Positions 28,842-37,880 of a stretch of DNA of 64,000 nucleotides are shown here, one piece after another (positions within the stretch are counted from its first letter, which is position 1; each line of letters starts with the position of its first letter). A model generated the notes under the pieces. That model saw only the letters and a list, made by a program, of their open reading frames with translations. It ran no database searches and was not told where the DNA came from. The position numbers were made by a program, and so were the translations under genes. This DNA comes from CAVXHV01 sp963761445 (GTDB taxonomy: Bacteria; Planctomycetota; Planctomycetia; Isosphaerales; Isosphaeraceae), in the NCBI GenBank assembly GCA_963761445.1, contig CAVXHV010000019.1, positions 124,001-188,000 of the forward strand, in the 5' to 3' direction.

Positions 28842-30779
28842 TCACCCGCCTCCCAGCGCTCGGCGGACGCGGCGCACGGTCTCGACGTACGTGGCCGGAA
28901 GATCGACCGCACCTTTCTCGGACCACCATCGTGGCTTTTCCGTGTAAATCCAGACATACTCATCCGATTGCTCAATTGCGGCGCGCAGGCTCCTTTCCAG
29001 TCGCTCGGGTGAGAAGTGGTTGCTCTCTGGGCTTGCCGGCTTCCAGCCTTTCTTGGGCCAGTCGTAGTCGAGCCATATTCCAAAGGCGGGCGCGATGAAT
29101 CGGTCGTAGCCCGATCGGTCGGCAGAGAGATTGGCGGCATCCAACTTGATCGTCTGCCGGGCTCGGACGAACGCGTCGGCGTCGCGGTAGCCGTACGACA
29201 TTTCATGGCCGTCGATCAGCCGCGCTGGCGATTTCGCCCCCTCGATCATGCCGTCCAGGAAGGGAGCCAGGAGACCATCGGGGCATTGCTCGAGCGGTTT
29301 CTTGCCGTGGTCGCTCTGCCTCCAGACGAGACTATGCCCGAACGTGAACAGGACCGTCAACCCGGGAAAGCCTTCCTGGAAAGCGGCCATCAGCTCGCGG
29401 CCGCGGCGGCGAGCCATCGAGGCGTATTCAGTCCAGCCACGGCGGCGAGCGTCTCGCTGCTTCGAGTAGTCAAAGAGCTTCCCCTGATAGGCCTCGGTAT
29501 CGAGAAGAACTCCCTGGCAACGACCCGCCCTGGCAAGCTCTGCGGCGAGGCGGGCGTTGGCGAGCGAGGCAACGTGATCGTCAAACCAGTCGAGATCGGC
29601 GGGCGTCACGTTGAACCGGAGGAAATCGTGCCTTGGCCGGGACCACTTGACAGCAGCCAGGTCGTCGAACGCGGATTTGAGGTCATCGGCCGTGAACGTC
29701 CGCCGGCCCCAGCCGAGCCAGGTGAAGCTCTCGGATTTTCCACCGACGCGTGCCACCGCGTGAAACACGCAGCCGTCGAATGGCGCGGCTTCGATCTGAT
29801 CGCGGTGCCGGAGCATGAATCCGGTGTCCGGCTCGTCCCAGCCGAATTCGATGAGCTTCCTGCCATGCGAGATTGCCGCGGCGCCACCGGACTCTTTCAG
29901 GCGTTCCTGTCCCGGGAAATCATGGTGATATCGGGACTCGAGCGCAGGAAAATCGGCCGGCATCAAGTAGATCTTGCCGCGGATCGTCTTCGACTGACCG
30001 GGCTCGAGCCCGTCAATGCGGAAGTCCGAGTGCAGACAAACGATCACACCCTGAAAGAGCTCCTGGTAAGGCTCCCAGGCGGTGGCGACGAGCTCCTTGC
30101 CGTCAGCCGAAACGCAGCCGATCAGGCCGTTTGAGGGTACGATCGACGACAGCGGCCGCGGGTTCACGTCGTCGCGACTGACGCCGATCGGGCACCAGAC
30201 CTGGCCCGGCGTGTACAGGGCTTTCTTCGCCCAGGCCTCCAGTGGCATCCGGACCGGCTTACCGTCGACATAAATAAAACAGTGCGGCAGATAAGCCTCG
30301 CTATTGTGCTCGAGTTTCGTGCCGGCATAGCGATTGACGCGAATGCAGGGCTGCGCCCATTGAGCAAGGGACCGGGCGGATGTAGGGTTCCTGGCGACGA
30401 CCTGAAAATCGACTTCATCGCGGCCGGCACGGATCTCGTGGTCGACAACGACACCGTCTCCCAGAAGAGACCGCAGCTTGATCGAACGGTGTTCCAGGCC
30501 CGTCGAGACTACCTCCGTCTTGTGGGGAATGACGGTCCTGGACCAGTCGCGCTCGGTGGAACCGGGCCGGCAAAAGGCCTCGATGTACCAGATTTCGAGC
30601 GCACCGCCGGGGAGATGCTTGCCGGCGACGGTGAGGATTTCCTTGTCCCACGCAAGCGTGAGCTCTCTCTCCTCATCGGCAGCGACATGCGAGTGAGAGA
30701 GAAGGGCCAGCAGCGTGATCATAGCCCCGGACACGGAGCCGGGCCGTCGGCGATTGATCAAGGCAGGCTTTTCCTTCAT
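28842..30779 (-). CDS. Large secreted protein of unknown function, possible TIM-barrel enzyme
   Basis: 645 residues, uninterrupted. The N-terminus carries a signal or anchor (ITLLALLSHSHVAADEERE). The first half is beta-rich and may be a carbohydrate-type sandwich (ALEIWYIEAFCRPG, DHEIRAGRDEVDFQVV). The second half has features of a glycoside-hydrolase-like barrel: FLRFNVTPADLDWFDDH, CQGVLLDTEAYQGKLFDY, LTVLFTFGHSLVW and a C-terminal EYVWIYTEKPRWW. The acidic DTEAY and YTEK positions would suit catalysis. I do not recognise a named family. A VanZ-like gene lies upstream on the same strand and may be co-transcribed. Confidence 0.65.
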   Translation of the reverse strand: MKEKPALINRRRPGSVSGAMITLLALLSHSHVAADEERELTLAWDKEILTVAGKHLPGGALEIWYIEAFCRPGSTERDWSRTVIPHKTEVVSTGLEHRSIKLRSLLGDGVVVDHEIRAGRDEVDFQVVARNPTSARSLAQWAQPCIRVNRYAGTKLEHNSEAYLPHCFIYVDGKPVRMPLEAWAKKALYTPGQVWCPIGVSRDDVNPRPLSSIVPSNGLIGCVSADGKELVATAWEPYQELFQGVIVCLHSDFRIDGLEPGQSKTIRGKIYLMPADFPALESRYHHDFPGQERLKESGGAAAISHGRKLIEFGWDEPDTGFMLRHRDQIEAAPFDGCVFHAVARVGGKSESFTWLGWGRRTFTADDLKSAFDDLAAVKWSRPRHDFLRFNVTPADLDWFDDHVASLANARLAAELARAGRCQGVLLDTEAYQGKLFDYSKQRDARRRGWTEYASMARRRGRELMAAFQEGFPGLTVLFTFGHSLVWRQSDHGKKPLEQCPDGLLAPFLDGMIEGAKSPARLIDGHEMSYGYRDADAFVRARQTIKLDAANLSADRSGYDRFIAPAFGIWLDYDWPKKGWKPASPESNHFSPERLERSLRAAIEQSDEYVWIYTEKPRWWSEKGAVDLPATYVETVRRVRRALGGG

Positions 30780-30800
30780 GATATGTGTTTGATGCTGCCT

Positions 30801-31310
30801 TCACCGTTTGGCGGCAGCCGGCGCTACTTCGAGCGGCGGCGCAGCGAGATTGCCAAGGAGCCGGCGCTGCAGTCGCGCCAGCCACGGCTCCAGAAGCGGC
30901 GCGGCGGCAAGCCCGATCAACAGGCCGGCCCAATCGGTGAGCATGTCGTACAAATTGGCATTACGCTGGACGAACGGCATCAACTGGCCCAGCTCGCTGA
31001 TGATTCCCAGCGCAAAGCCCCCCAGGATGATGGTCCAGATCGCGCGCCGGGACGAACCAACTCGCAGCCAGAGAATTCCCAGGACAATGAAGATCACGCC
31101 GTGGACGAGCTTATCCAGACTGGGTACCTGGAAGAATGACTCGCGCTCGACCCTATGGATGACGAACCGCGGAGTCCAGCAGAGAAGAAGGATGACCAAG
31201 GTCCAAATAACAGCCGCGGCCACGCGAAGAGCATGGAGGCTCACGCGGCGAGGCGCGGCAGACCGCGGTGCGGCCGCGTCGGGCACGGAACCAGGTGGGT
31301 TTTTAGTCAC
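30801..31310 (-). CDS. VanZ-like membrane protein
   Basis: 169 residues with four predicted helices: VAAAVIWTLVILLLCW, KLVHGVIFIVLGILWL, WTIILGGFALGIISE and DWAGLLIGLAAAPLL. The VanZ family signature DK-VH-, then SELGQ, then DxLTDWAG is present. Members sit in the cytoplasmic membrane; VanZ itself gives low-level teicoplanin resistance, but most relatives are uncharacterised. It lies 21 bases upstream of the large secreted protein gene and diverges from lepB. Confidence 0.82.
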   Translation of the reverse strand: MTKNPPGSVPDAAAPRSAAPRRVSLHALRVAAAVIWTLVILLLCWTPRFVIHRVERESFFQVPSLDKLVHGVIFIVLGILWLRVGSSRRAIWTIILGGFALGIISELGQLMPFVQRNANLYDMLTDWAGLLIGLAAAPLLEPWLARLQRRLLGNLAAPPLEVAPAAAKR

Positions 31311-31487
31311 GGGTCGCTGTCTCTGAGGTACGAGGAACCTGACCGCTCCACGCCATATTACAGCCTGGGGCCGGGCCCAAGCGAGGGTAAGCCGGGCGGG
31401 CGCCGGTTCATGTCAAGAGCGAGGTTTGTTATTCTGATCTGGGCAGGCACAGACGAGAACGCGGCATTTCGCACCGAGGGAACCGCA

Positions 31488-33271
31488 ATGAACAGGTCGT
31501 TTTGGACTCGAGCACCACGCCAGACCAGCTCCGAAGCCCGTGCCGCTCCGAACGCGACGAGTGCGGCTCCGAAGCCGAAGTCGAAGAGCGGACGCGAGTC
31601 GATCGAGTCGTTCGTCGTGGTCTTCGTCGCGTTTCTGGTCTGGAGTCTCGAGGCCGAAGGGTTCGTGATTCCGACCGGCTCGATGGCATCGACGCTCATG
31701 GGCCGGCACAAGGAGATCGTTTGCCCGCAATGCGGCGAGGTTTACACGGTGAACGCCGACCGGGAGGTCGATTCCTCCGGAAGCGGCGGAAGCACCGGAG
31801 TCCGCGTGGCCAAGGGAACTTGCGTGAACTGCCGCTTCGAGACGCGGGTCGATCAAGAACCGAGCTTTTCAGGCGACCGGGTCTATGTGATGAAGCTTGG
31901 CGCACGTCTGTCCCATTCCTGGGCAGCGGGATGCCCGGCGCGCTCAAGCGCTGGGACGTGACGGTGTTCAAGCTTCCCGAAGAGCCCGAGGTGCGCTATA
32001 TCAAGCGGCTGGTCGGCATGCCCAACGAGGTCGTGAGAATCGAGGGAGGCGACCTGTGGGTGCGGCCCGTCACCTCGCCCGACTTTCCCGAGCGACTGCG
32101 GCGGCCGCTGAACCACCAGCAGGCGATGCAGTTGCTCGTCTATGACGACGAACACCGGGCAGCCGCTCTGAAAGCCGACCCGCGATGGCTGCGATTCAAG
32201 CCCGAGCCCGCCGAGACAGGGGGCTGGGTCGAGCAAGAACCGGGCCGATTTGCGAGTGGGGCAGATCGAGAAGGCTGGGCCGACCTGCGTTACCATCACC
32301 TGGTTCCCAGCCCGGAAGACTGGAAGGCGATCGAAGCCAACCGCGAGCTCCCTGTGCCACCTCGCGCCATCTTGATCACGGATTTCAACTCGTATAACAC
32401 GGACGTGCTGCCCGAGGATGAGAAATCGCCCCGAAGAGCCGCTCGGCCGTGGTTCCAGCCTCACTGGGTCGGAGATTTGACGCTGTCGCTGCGACTCGAT
32501 GTGCTGGAAGCCCGGGGTGGAGTGCGACTGGAGCTCATCGAGGCCGGCCAATCGAACCGTTGTGAGATTGACCTGACGACGGGCCAGGCGACTCTCTTTC
32601 ATGGGGAGTCGATGCTGGGGGCACCCGTGCAGACGGATCTGACGCATCGGGGTCGCTACGAGCTCACATTCGCCAACGTGGACGACCGCCTGACGCTTTG
32701 GGTCGATGGGAAGCTGCCGTTCGGCGACGGCTTGACCTTTCAGACAGAGCGAGGCCATTTGACGGCGACGGCGGCGGACTTGCAGCCGGCCCGAATCGCG
32801 GCGCAACGCGCGGCGATCGAAGTCGAAGGGCTCAAGCTCAAGCGAGACGTGTACTACACCCTTGAGCCAGCCGAGAGCGATTACGTGAACTTCGACGGCG
32901 CGGCACACACGGATTCCACGGCGTTCTTCGAGCTTCTTTCCAATCCAGCGCGATTCGCCGCGCTCGAGCACCATGACGCGCGAGACTATGTGCTGGGGCC
33001 CCGGCGTTACTTGATGCTTGGCGACAACAGCCCCTGGAGTCGCGACGCGCGTGCATGGGGGCAGGCAGACCGGTTCGATCCGGATTATCCCAGCCAAGGT
33101 TGGGACACGTCGGGCCGAGCGAGCTGGGAGGTGCCTGAATCGCTCCTGATTGGCAAGGCATTCTGCGTGTACTGGCCGCACCCGAAACCCGTCTGGCCGC
33201 GGATTCGGGTCGGGGCGGACCTCATTCTACCTATTGTTCCGTATACACAACGGATGCGGTTCATTCGATAA
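31488..33271 (+). CDS. lepB: Signal peptidase I, enlarged planctomycete form (frame interrupted once)
   Basis: Cleaves signal peptides of exported proteins at the membrane. One N-terminal helix (SFVVVFVAFLVWSLE) is followed by the catalytic Ser box (IPTGSMASTL), the Lys box (RYIKRLVGMP) and the late box YLMLGDNSPWSRD. Two insertions enlarge it to about 594 residues. One is a zinc-ribbon-like CPQC...CVNC pair just after the serine. The other is a beta-sandwich of about 250 residues between the Lys box and the last box (DLTLSLRLDVLEARGGVRLE). A missing T near 31916 breaks the frame (LSH must continue as FLGSGMPGALKRWD). GAGGG precedes ATG 31488. Confidence 0.9.
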
Positions 33272-33488
33272 TAGACGCGAAGGACCAGCGAAAAAGGATA
33301 GAGGCTCTGTGAAAAAATGAACGCCAAGAGTCGACGAAGGCGTTCGTTCGAGATGTCTATTGACTCGCCGGAAGATCGCTATAGACTTGCTGTTACGCAT
33401 CGCGAACGTTTTTTGACTCGTGCAACCGGCGGCGGATCGCGCCGGCTGTCCTCTCCAGTTTGAACTTTCGGCCGCAGCGGAACGTAAG

Positions 33489-34133
33489 ATGGTTAAGGCC
33501 ATAAGCTCCGATCGCGCGGACGACATCAGTCAGCTCTCTGACGAGGAGCTGATGAACAAGTATCGCGAGGAGGGGCGTGCGGTCTTGTTCAACGAGTTGG
33601 TCCACCGCTACGAACGCGAGTTGTATCGATACTTGGCTCGATACCTCGGCGATCCGACGGCGGCGGAAGATGTCTTTCAGAACACATTCCTGCAAGTTCA
33701 CTTAAAACGTGGCTTATTCGAGAACGGCCGCCCGTTTCGTCCGTGGCTCTATGCAATTGCAACGCACCAGGCCGTGGACGCTCTGAGGAAGGCCGGGCGG
33801 CATCCAACCGTGAGCCTCGATCGGCGGGTGAATGCCGGCCGTAGCGAGGGGGACGCCGCTGGTCATTTGATCGATCTCCTGGTGAGCGAAGACGAAGGAC
33901 CATTGGCTGAACTCCAGGAAACCGAGCGACAACAATGGGTGCGTGAGAGCATCGCCCGCTTGCCGGATGCTCTGCGGCAGACGTTGATTCTGGCTTATCA
34001 CCAGGATCTCAAGTATCGTGAGATTGCCGATATCCTGAAGATTCCGGTCGGAACCGTGAAGTCGCGCTTGCACGCCGCTCTCGAGAAACTGCAGCAGATG
34101 GCGAAATCGGCAAAGCGCATCGGGGACGAATGA
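33489..34133 (+). CDS. ECF-type RNA polymerase sigma factor
   Basis: Sigma-70 region 2 is seen as LVHRYERELYRYLARYLGD...EDVFQNTFLQVHL...WLYAIATHQAVDALRK. Region 4 is IARLPDALRQTLILAYHQDLKYREIADIL followed by PVGTVKSRLHAAL. With ATG 33489 it is 214 residues; a GTG at 33420 would extend it. It ends four bases before a membrane protein with a small acidic N-terminal domain, which is the usual place for an anti-sigma factor. Confidence 0.92.
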   Translation: MVKAISSDRADDISQLSDEELMNKYREEGRAVLFNELVHRYERELYRYLARYLGDPTAAEDVFQNTFLQVHLKRGLFENGRPFRPWLYAIATHQAVDALRKAGRHPTVSLDRRVNAGRSEGDAAGHLIDLLVSEDEGPLAELQETERQQWVRESIARLPDALRQTLILAYHQDLKYREIADILKIPVGTVKSRLHAALEKLQQMAKSAKRIGDE

Positions 34134-34137
34134 ATTT

Positions 34138-35109
34138 ATGAACGCTGAAGAAATGATCGAAAGCGCTCTGGGCGGGATCGAAGGGGAGCAACTTGAGCAA
34201 GCCCTGCACGGAAACAAAGACGAGGTGATCCGGTTCGAGAAGCTGCGAGTCGCGCTCGACCGGCTCGTCGACGACGGATCCTGGTTCGAGCATCCCCCAG
34301 ACCTCGCAGCGCACACGGTCTCCTTCGTGGCCAGAAACCGGCGGCGGCCGCTGACGCTGCTCGAGCAGGTGTCGACGCGACTCCCCTTTCGTTGGGCTGA
34401 CTTCGCGGTCGCCGCCAGCATCTTTGTTGCGGGCGTGCTGACGCTCCTGCCGGCAATCCAGCGCTCGCGAGAGCGAATGAATCAGGCTGGCTGCGTCTTC
34501 AATCTGCAACAGCTTGGCAACAGCCTGGCGCAGTACGCGACCTTGCAAGCAACCTTGCCATACCCGCCTTCACATCGATCCGATACGCATGCAGGAATGT
34601 TTGCGGTGATGCTTCACGATGCCGGCGTGCTCAGAGATCTATCCGTGCTCGACTGTCCCTGCAATGGGCCGTGCCCCCATGTGAAGCAGGAGCTCGCGGG
34701 CTTCGAACAGGTCGACCATATCCGGCGCAATAATCCCGAGCTGTATCGCGCGATGTTGTGCTGGGATTATGCTTATAATCTCGGATATCGGCATCAGACC
34801 GGCCAGCCCATGCCGCATGACCTCAGGCATTCGGCGAGCATCCCGATGCTGGCTGATTCGCCGGACCACATCGACTTCGTCACGATTCGCGACGGCAACA
34901 GCGCCAACCATGGCCGGCGAGGCCAGAACGTCTTGTACGGTGATAGCAGCGTTCGCTGGCTGAATACCCGCCGCGCCGGGCCCAACGATCCGGACATCTT
35001 CCTCAATAACGAGCTGCATTTGCGGCCGGGTGTGCACCTGAACGATGCGGTGCTGGTTCCCAGCAAGGTGCCGTTCCAGGGGGCGAACGACTCGGACTCG
35101 GGTAACTGA
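34138..35109 (+). CDS. Membrane anti-sigma-like protein with a DUF1559-like extracytoplasmic module
   Basis: The first 85 residues are a small helical, acidic domain, as expected for an anti-sigma factor lacking a clear zinc motif. One helix (residues about 89-108, FAVAASIFVAGVLTLLPAI) follows. Right after it comes a pseudopilin-like stretch (RMNQAGCVFNLQQLGNSLAQY) and, near the end, HGRRGQNVLYGDSSVRWL. This closely resembles the H-X9-DG ending of DUF1559 pseudopilin-like planctomycete proteins, here as H-X10-DS. Cysteines CPCNGPC are in between. Coupled to the ECF gene, it probably senses an envelope signal and releases the sigma factor (inference). Confidence 0.7.
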   Translation: MNAEEMIESALGGIEGEQLEQALHGNKDEVIRFEKLRVALDRLVDDGSWFEHPPDLAAHTVSFVARNRRRPLTLLEQVSTRLPFRWADFAVAASIFVAGVLTLLPAIQRSRERMNQAGCVFNLQQLGNSLAQYATLQATLPYPPSHRSDTHAGMFAVMLHDAGVLRDLSVLDCPCNGPCPHVKQELAGFEQVDHIRRNNPELYRAMLCWDYAYNLGYRHQTGQPMPHDLRHSASIPMLADSPDHIDFVTIRDGNSANHGRRGQNVLYGDSSVRWLNTRRAGPNDPDIFLNNELHLRPGVHLNDAVLVPSKVPFQGANDSDSGN

Positions 35110-35130
35110 GATCGGGTTCCTGTGAGTGCC

Positions 35131-36132
35131 TCACCGTTTCCTGAGCCGGTCGCACATGAGTAATGCGATGATCGATTTGGCGTCTTCGATGCGGCCGTCG
35201 AGCGACATGGCGACGGCGTCTTCCCAGCGCAACACGACAGGGCGCAGGCGCTCGTCCGGCTCAAGGGCCTGACAACCGGCCGCCAGCTCTTCGCACAGGA
35301 AGAGATACATCTTCTCCGTCAAGAATCCGGGCGAGACGTACCACTCGCGGATCCGGGTGATCTTGCCGGCGCGGTAGCCCGTTTCTTCAGCGAGCTCACG
35401 TTCGGCCGTCCGCTCGGGAGACTCACCGGCATCGATGGTTCCGGCAGGAACTTCCAGCAGTGTCTTACCCGCGGCATAGCGTTCATTTTCCACCAGGCAG
35501 ACGTGCTCGTCGTCGACCAAGGGCACCAGGGCGACTGCCCCCGGGTGGATGACCAGCTCTCGCTCGGCCGGGGTTCCATCAGTGCGGTGGTACGGCTCAA
35601 GCACCAGGTTGATCTTCGAACCGCGATAGATCACCCGGCGCCTCGATGCGGCTTCAGTCACGGCTGCACTCCTGCGCAGGCCCCGGCCGTTTTCGCGGAT
35701 GGTCAAGACCGGGCAGGGTGCGTCGCGGACAATGTGCTCGGCCACGGAACCGAGGAGGACGTGGCTCAACCCCGTGCGGCCATGGGTTGCAATGACCAGC
35801 ATGCCAATCTTGTGGTCAACCGCATAGGAAACGATCGAGTCGACGGGGCTTCCCCACCGGATGGCCCGGATCACGGACGGGGGCTTTTCCCAGTCGGGAT
35901 GGGGCAGTTGCTCGAGCGTGCTCAGAGCGCGTTCTTCGTTTTCCTTGTAGAACTGCGGCGGCATGACGGGCATCAACAGCGGGTCGGGGCCAGCCGGGAC
36001 GATCTCACTCAAGACATGCAGCAGGTGGAGCGGAGCATTCAGCCGTTCGGCGAGCTGGCACGCATACCGTACGGCCCGCTCGGAGTGGGTGGAGAAATCG
36101 GTCGGAGCGAGGATGGAGCTGATCTGGATCAC
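35131..36132 (-). CDS. Universal stress protein fused to a Nudix hydrolase
   Basis: Residues 1-150 form a UspA domain: ILAPTDFSTHSERAVRYA at the start and the ATP-binding pattern VIATHGRTGLSHVLLGSVAE with CPVLTIRE. Residues 165-330 form a Nudix domain of the ADP-ribose-pyrophosphatase type with a complete Nudix box (GTIDAGESPERTAERELAEE and then TGY). The junction is LTIRENGRGLRRSAAVTEAASRRRVIYRG. Its GTG (VTEAA) would make a natural start for a separate Nudix gene, so the fusion could come from a lost stop or an indel. If real, it would tie nucleotide sensing to hydrolysis. It is the last gene of a leftward cluster. Confidence 0.82.
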   Translation of the reverse strand: MIQISSILAPTDFSTHSERAVRYACQLAERLNAPLHLLHVLSEIVPAGPDPLLMPVMPPQFYKENEERALSTLEQLPHPDWEKPPSVIRAIRWGSPVDSIVSYAVDHKIGMLVIATHGRTGLSHVLLGSVAEHIVRDAPCPVLTIRENGRGLRRSAAVTEAASRRRVIYRGSKINLVLEPYHRTDGTPAERELVIHPGAVALVPLVDDEHVCLVENERYAAGKTLLEVPAGTIDAGESPERTAERELAEETGYRAGKITRIREWYVSPGFLTEKMYLFLCEELAAGCQALEPDERLRPVVLRWEDAVAMSLDGRIEDAKSIIALLMCDRLRKR

Positions 36133-36153
36133 GGTGATTCTCTTCGGCTTCGG

Positions 36154-37017
36154 TTACCGCTCTTCGCGAACCAGGCGCTGGAACCGCTCGCGAAGCTCGC
36201 GAGTGATGGGCCCAGGCCGGCCCGCACCAATCGTGCGCCCGTCACACGCGACGACCGGAATCAGCTCGGCCGCGGTGCCGGTGAGGAAGCACTCGTCCGC
36301 AGTGAAGACGTCGTGCCGGTCCATCGTGCGCTCGGTCACCGAATATCCGGCCGCGCGGGCCAGCTCGATGACGGCATCGCGCGTGATCCCTTCGAGGATT
36401 CCCGAATCGATCGACGGCGTATGGATCGCGCCGGACTGCACCACGAAAATGTTGTCGCCGGTGCATTCGGCGACCTCGCCTTTGTGATTGAGCATGAGGG
36501 CTTCCACGCAGCCCGCCTCGATGCCTTCTATCTTCGCCAGGATGTTGTTCAAGTAGTTGAGCGACTTGATCCGCGGATTGACCGCGTTAGGGTGATTCCG
36601 GGTGGTGGCAGCCGTGACGATCTTGAGCCCATGCTCATACAGCTCGTCGGGATAGAGGCTGATCTTGTCGGTGATGATGACGACCTGAGGGTCACTGGTC
36701 TTGCGGGGATCAAGTCCGAGGCTGCCGGCGCCTCGGGTCACCAGGACGCGGATGTAGGCATCGACGAGCTTGTTGTGGCCAAGCGTATCCACGATGGCCG
36801 CGGCCATCTCCTCACGCTTCATGGGAATCTCGAGATGGATTCCCTTTGCCGACTCGTAGAGGCGGTCAACGTGCTGTTTGAGCCGGAAGACTCGCCCCGA
36901 GTAAGCGCGGATGCCCTCGAACACCCCGTCGCCGTAGAGCACGCCGTGGTCGAACACGCTGATCTTGGCGTCGGATTTATCGACCAGCTTGCCGCTGATG
37001 TAGACTCTGGGGTTCAT
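36154..37017 (-). CDS. ilvE: Branched-chain amino-acid aminotransferase
   Basis: A fold-type IV PLP transaminase for the last step of Leu, Ile and Val synthesis. Conserved: ISVFDHGVLYGDGVFEGIR, the PLP lysine in IKSLNYLNN, EALMLNHKGEVAECTGDNIF and ECFLTGTAAELIPV. I chose ATG 37017, giving MNPRVYISGKL and 287 residues as in the family. The ATG at 37080, directly after the lolD stop, would add 21 unconserved residues. D-amino-acid transaminase is an alternative within the same fold but is less likely. Confidence 0.88.
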   Translation of the reverse strand: MNPRVYISGKLVDKSDAKISVFDHGVLYGDGVFEGIRAYSGRVFRLKQHVDRLYESAKGIHLEIPMKREEMAAAIVDTLGHNKLVDAYIRVLVTRGAGSLGLDPRKTSDPQVVIITDKISLYPDELYEHGLKIVTAATTRNHPNAVNPRIKSLNYLNNILAKIEGIEAGCVEALMLNHKGEVAECTGDNIFVVQSGAIHTPSIDSGILEGITRDAVIELARAAGYSVTERTMDRHDVFTADECFLTGTAAELIPVVACDGRTIGAGRPGPITRELRERFQRLVREER

Positions 37018-37080
37018 TCCGGCTGCGCTCCACTCTGGCGAAGTGGGATCCGGCGCCGTTCGACTTTCCGTATCGTGCAT

Positions 37081-37791
37081 TCAGGTCAGCGCGGGAGCCC
37101 ATTCTTCGATTCGGCCTTCAGCAAGCCGGACGACCCGGTCGGCCTGCTGGGCAATATGCTGATCGTGCGTTACCAAAATGATAGTGAGGTCGCGCTCGCG
37201 GTTCAAGTCGCGCAGCAGCTCGAGCACAGCCTGGCCGTTGCCGGCATCCAGGTTTCCGGTGGGCTCATCAGCCAGCAGAATCGCGGGGTGACCGGCCAGC
37301 GCGCGGGCAATCGCCGCGCGCTGCATCTCGCCGCCGGAGAGCTCGGTGGGAAGATGAGTCAGCCGATGCCCCAGACCCACCCGCTCGAGGAGCTCCTGAC
37401 CTTCGCGGCGCAGCCGGTGCCGCACCGGCCAGTAAGACAAGATGCCGTGGCGAATCAACTGCGGCATCATCACGTTCTCGAGCGCCGTGAGCTCCGGAAG
37501 CAGGTGATAGAACTGGAAAATGAACCCGAAGGCGCGGTTCCTCAGGCGGTCGCGCTTCGTTTCGGACTGGTTGTCGATGCGCGTATCTTCGAGCCAGACC
37601 TCCCCGGAATCGGGCCCGTCGAGCAACCCCAGGATGTGCAGCAAGGTGCTCTTGCCCGAGCCGCTCGAGCCGGCCACGGCGACCATCTCGCCGCGTTCTG
37701 CCTCCAGATCGACGCCGCGCAGAACGGGTACCTCGTTCCGCCCTTTCCAGTAGCTTTTGGTCAGACCACATGCTTTGAGCTGGCCGGTCAT
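37081..37791 (-). CDS. lolD: Lipoprotein-release type ABC transporter ATP-binding protein
   Basis: An ABC ATPase of the LolD/MacB type with Walker A (GSSGSGKSTLLHIL), the Q-loop region (IFQFYHLLPELTALENV), the signature LSGGEMQRAAIARAL, Walker B (ILLADEPTGNLD) and the H-loop (ILVTHD). It is complete at 236 residues. The permease gene lies just upstream on the same strand, separated only by a pair of palindromic repeats, so together they form a LolCD-like exporter. It may serve lipoproteins or another envelope substrate. Confidence 0.9.
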   Translation of the reverse strand: MTGQLKACGLTKSYWKGRNEVPVLRGVDLEAERGEMVAVAGSSGSGKSTLLHILGLLDGPDSGEVWLEDTRIDNQSETKRDRLRNRAFGFIFQFYHLLPELTALENVMMPQLIRHGILSYWPVRHRLRREGQELLERVGLGHRLTHLPTELSGGEMQRAAIARALAGHPAILLADEPTGNLDAGNGQAVLELLRDLNRERDLTIILVTHDQHIAQQADRVVRLAEGRIEEWAPALT

Positions 37792-37815
37792 CTTCTTCGC
37801 CTTCCGTGGATTTGA

Positions 37816-37870
37816 GTAGGTCAGGCTTTAGCCTGACGTTAGAGTAGGTCGGGCTTTAGCCTGACGTTAG
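37816..37870. repeat. Two tandem copies of the GTAGGTCAGGCTTTAGCCTGAC palindromic repeat, in short form GGTCAGGCTTTAGCCTGAC
   Basis: Two near-identical 27-base units with a 28-base period; the second differs by G for A in the left arm. The core TCAGGCT-TTA-GCCTGA is a small hairpin. They sit between lolD and the permease gene. The same element occurs at five or more other places in the window, always between genes. Confidence 0.85.
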
Positions 37871-37880
37871 TGTGAAGGCC

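Noticed and set aside
29016..30134. Rightward reading frame of 372 codons
   Set aside because: Antisense to the uninterrupted 645-residue secreted protein, which has a signal peptide and natural composition.
31883..33181. Leftward reading frame of 432 codons
   Set aside because: Antisense shadow of lepB, whose catalytic boxes are on the other strand.
33380..33480. A GAAC-T6 plus downstream CGT pattern that might be an ECF-type promoter for the sigma gene
   Set aside because: The match is short and unsupported by a second copy before any other gene in the window.
35503..37815. Long rightward reading frame of 770 codons
   Set aside because: It is antisense to the UspA-Nudix, ilvE and lolD genes, all of which have clear motifs. 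The translation has no domain.
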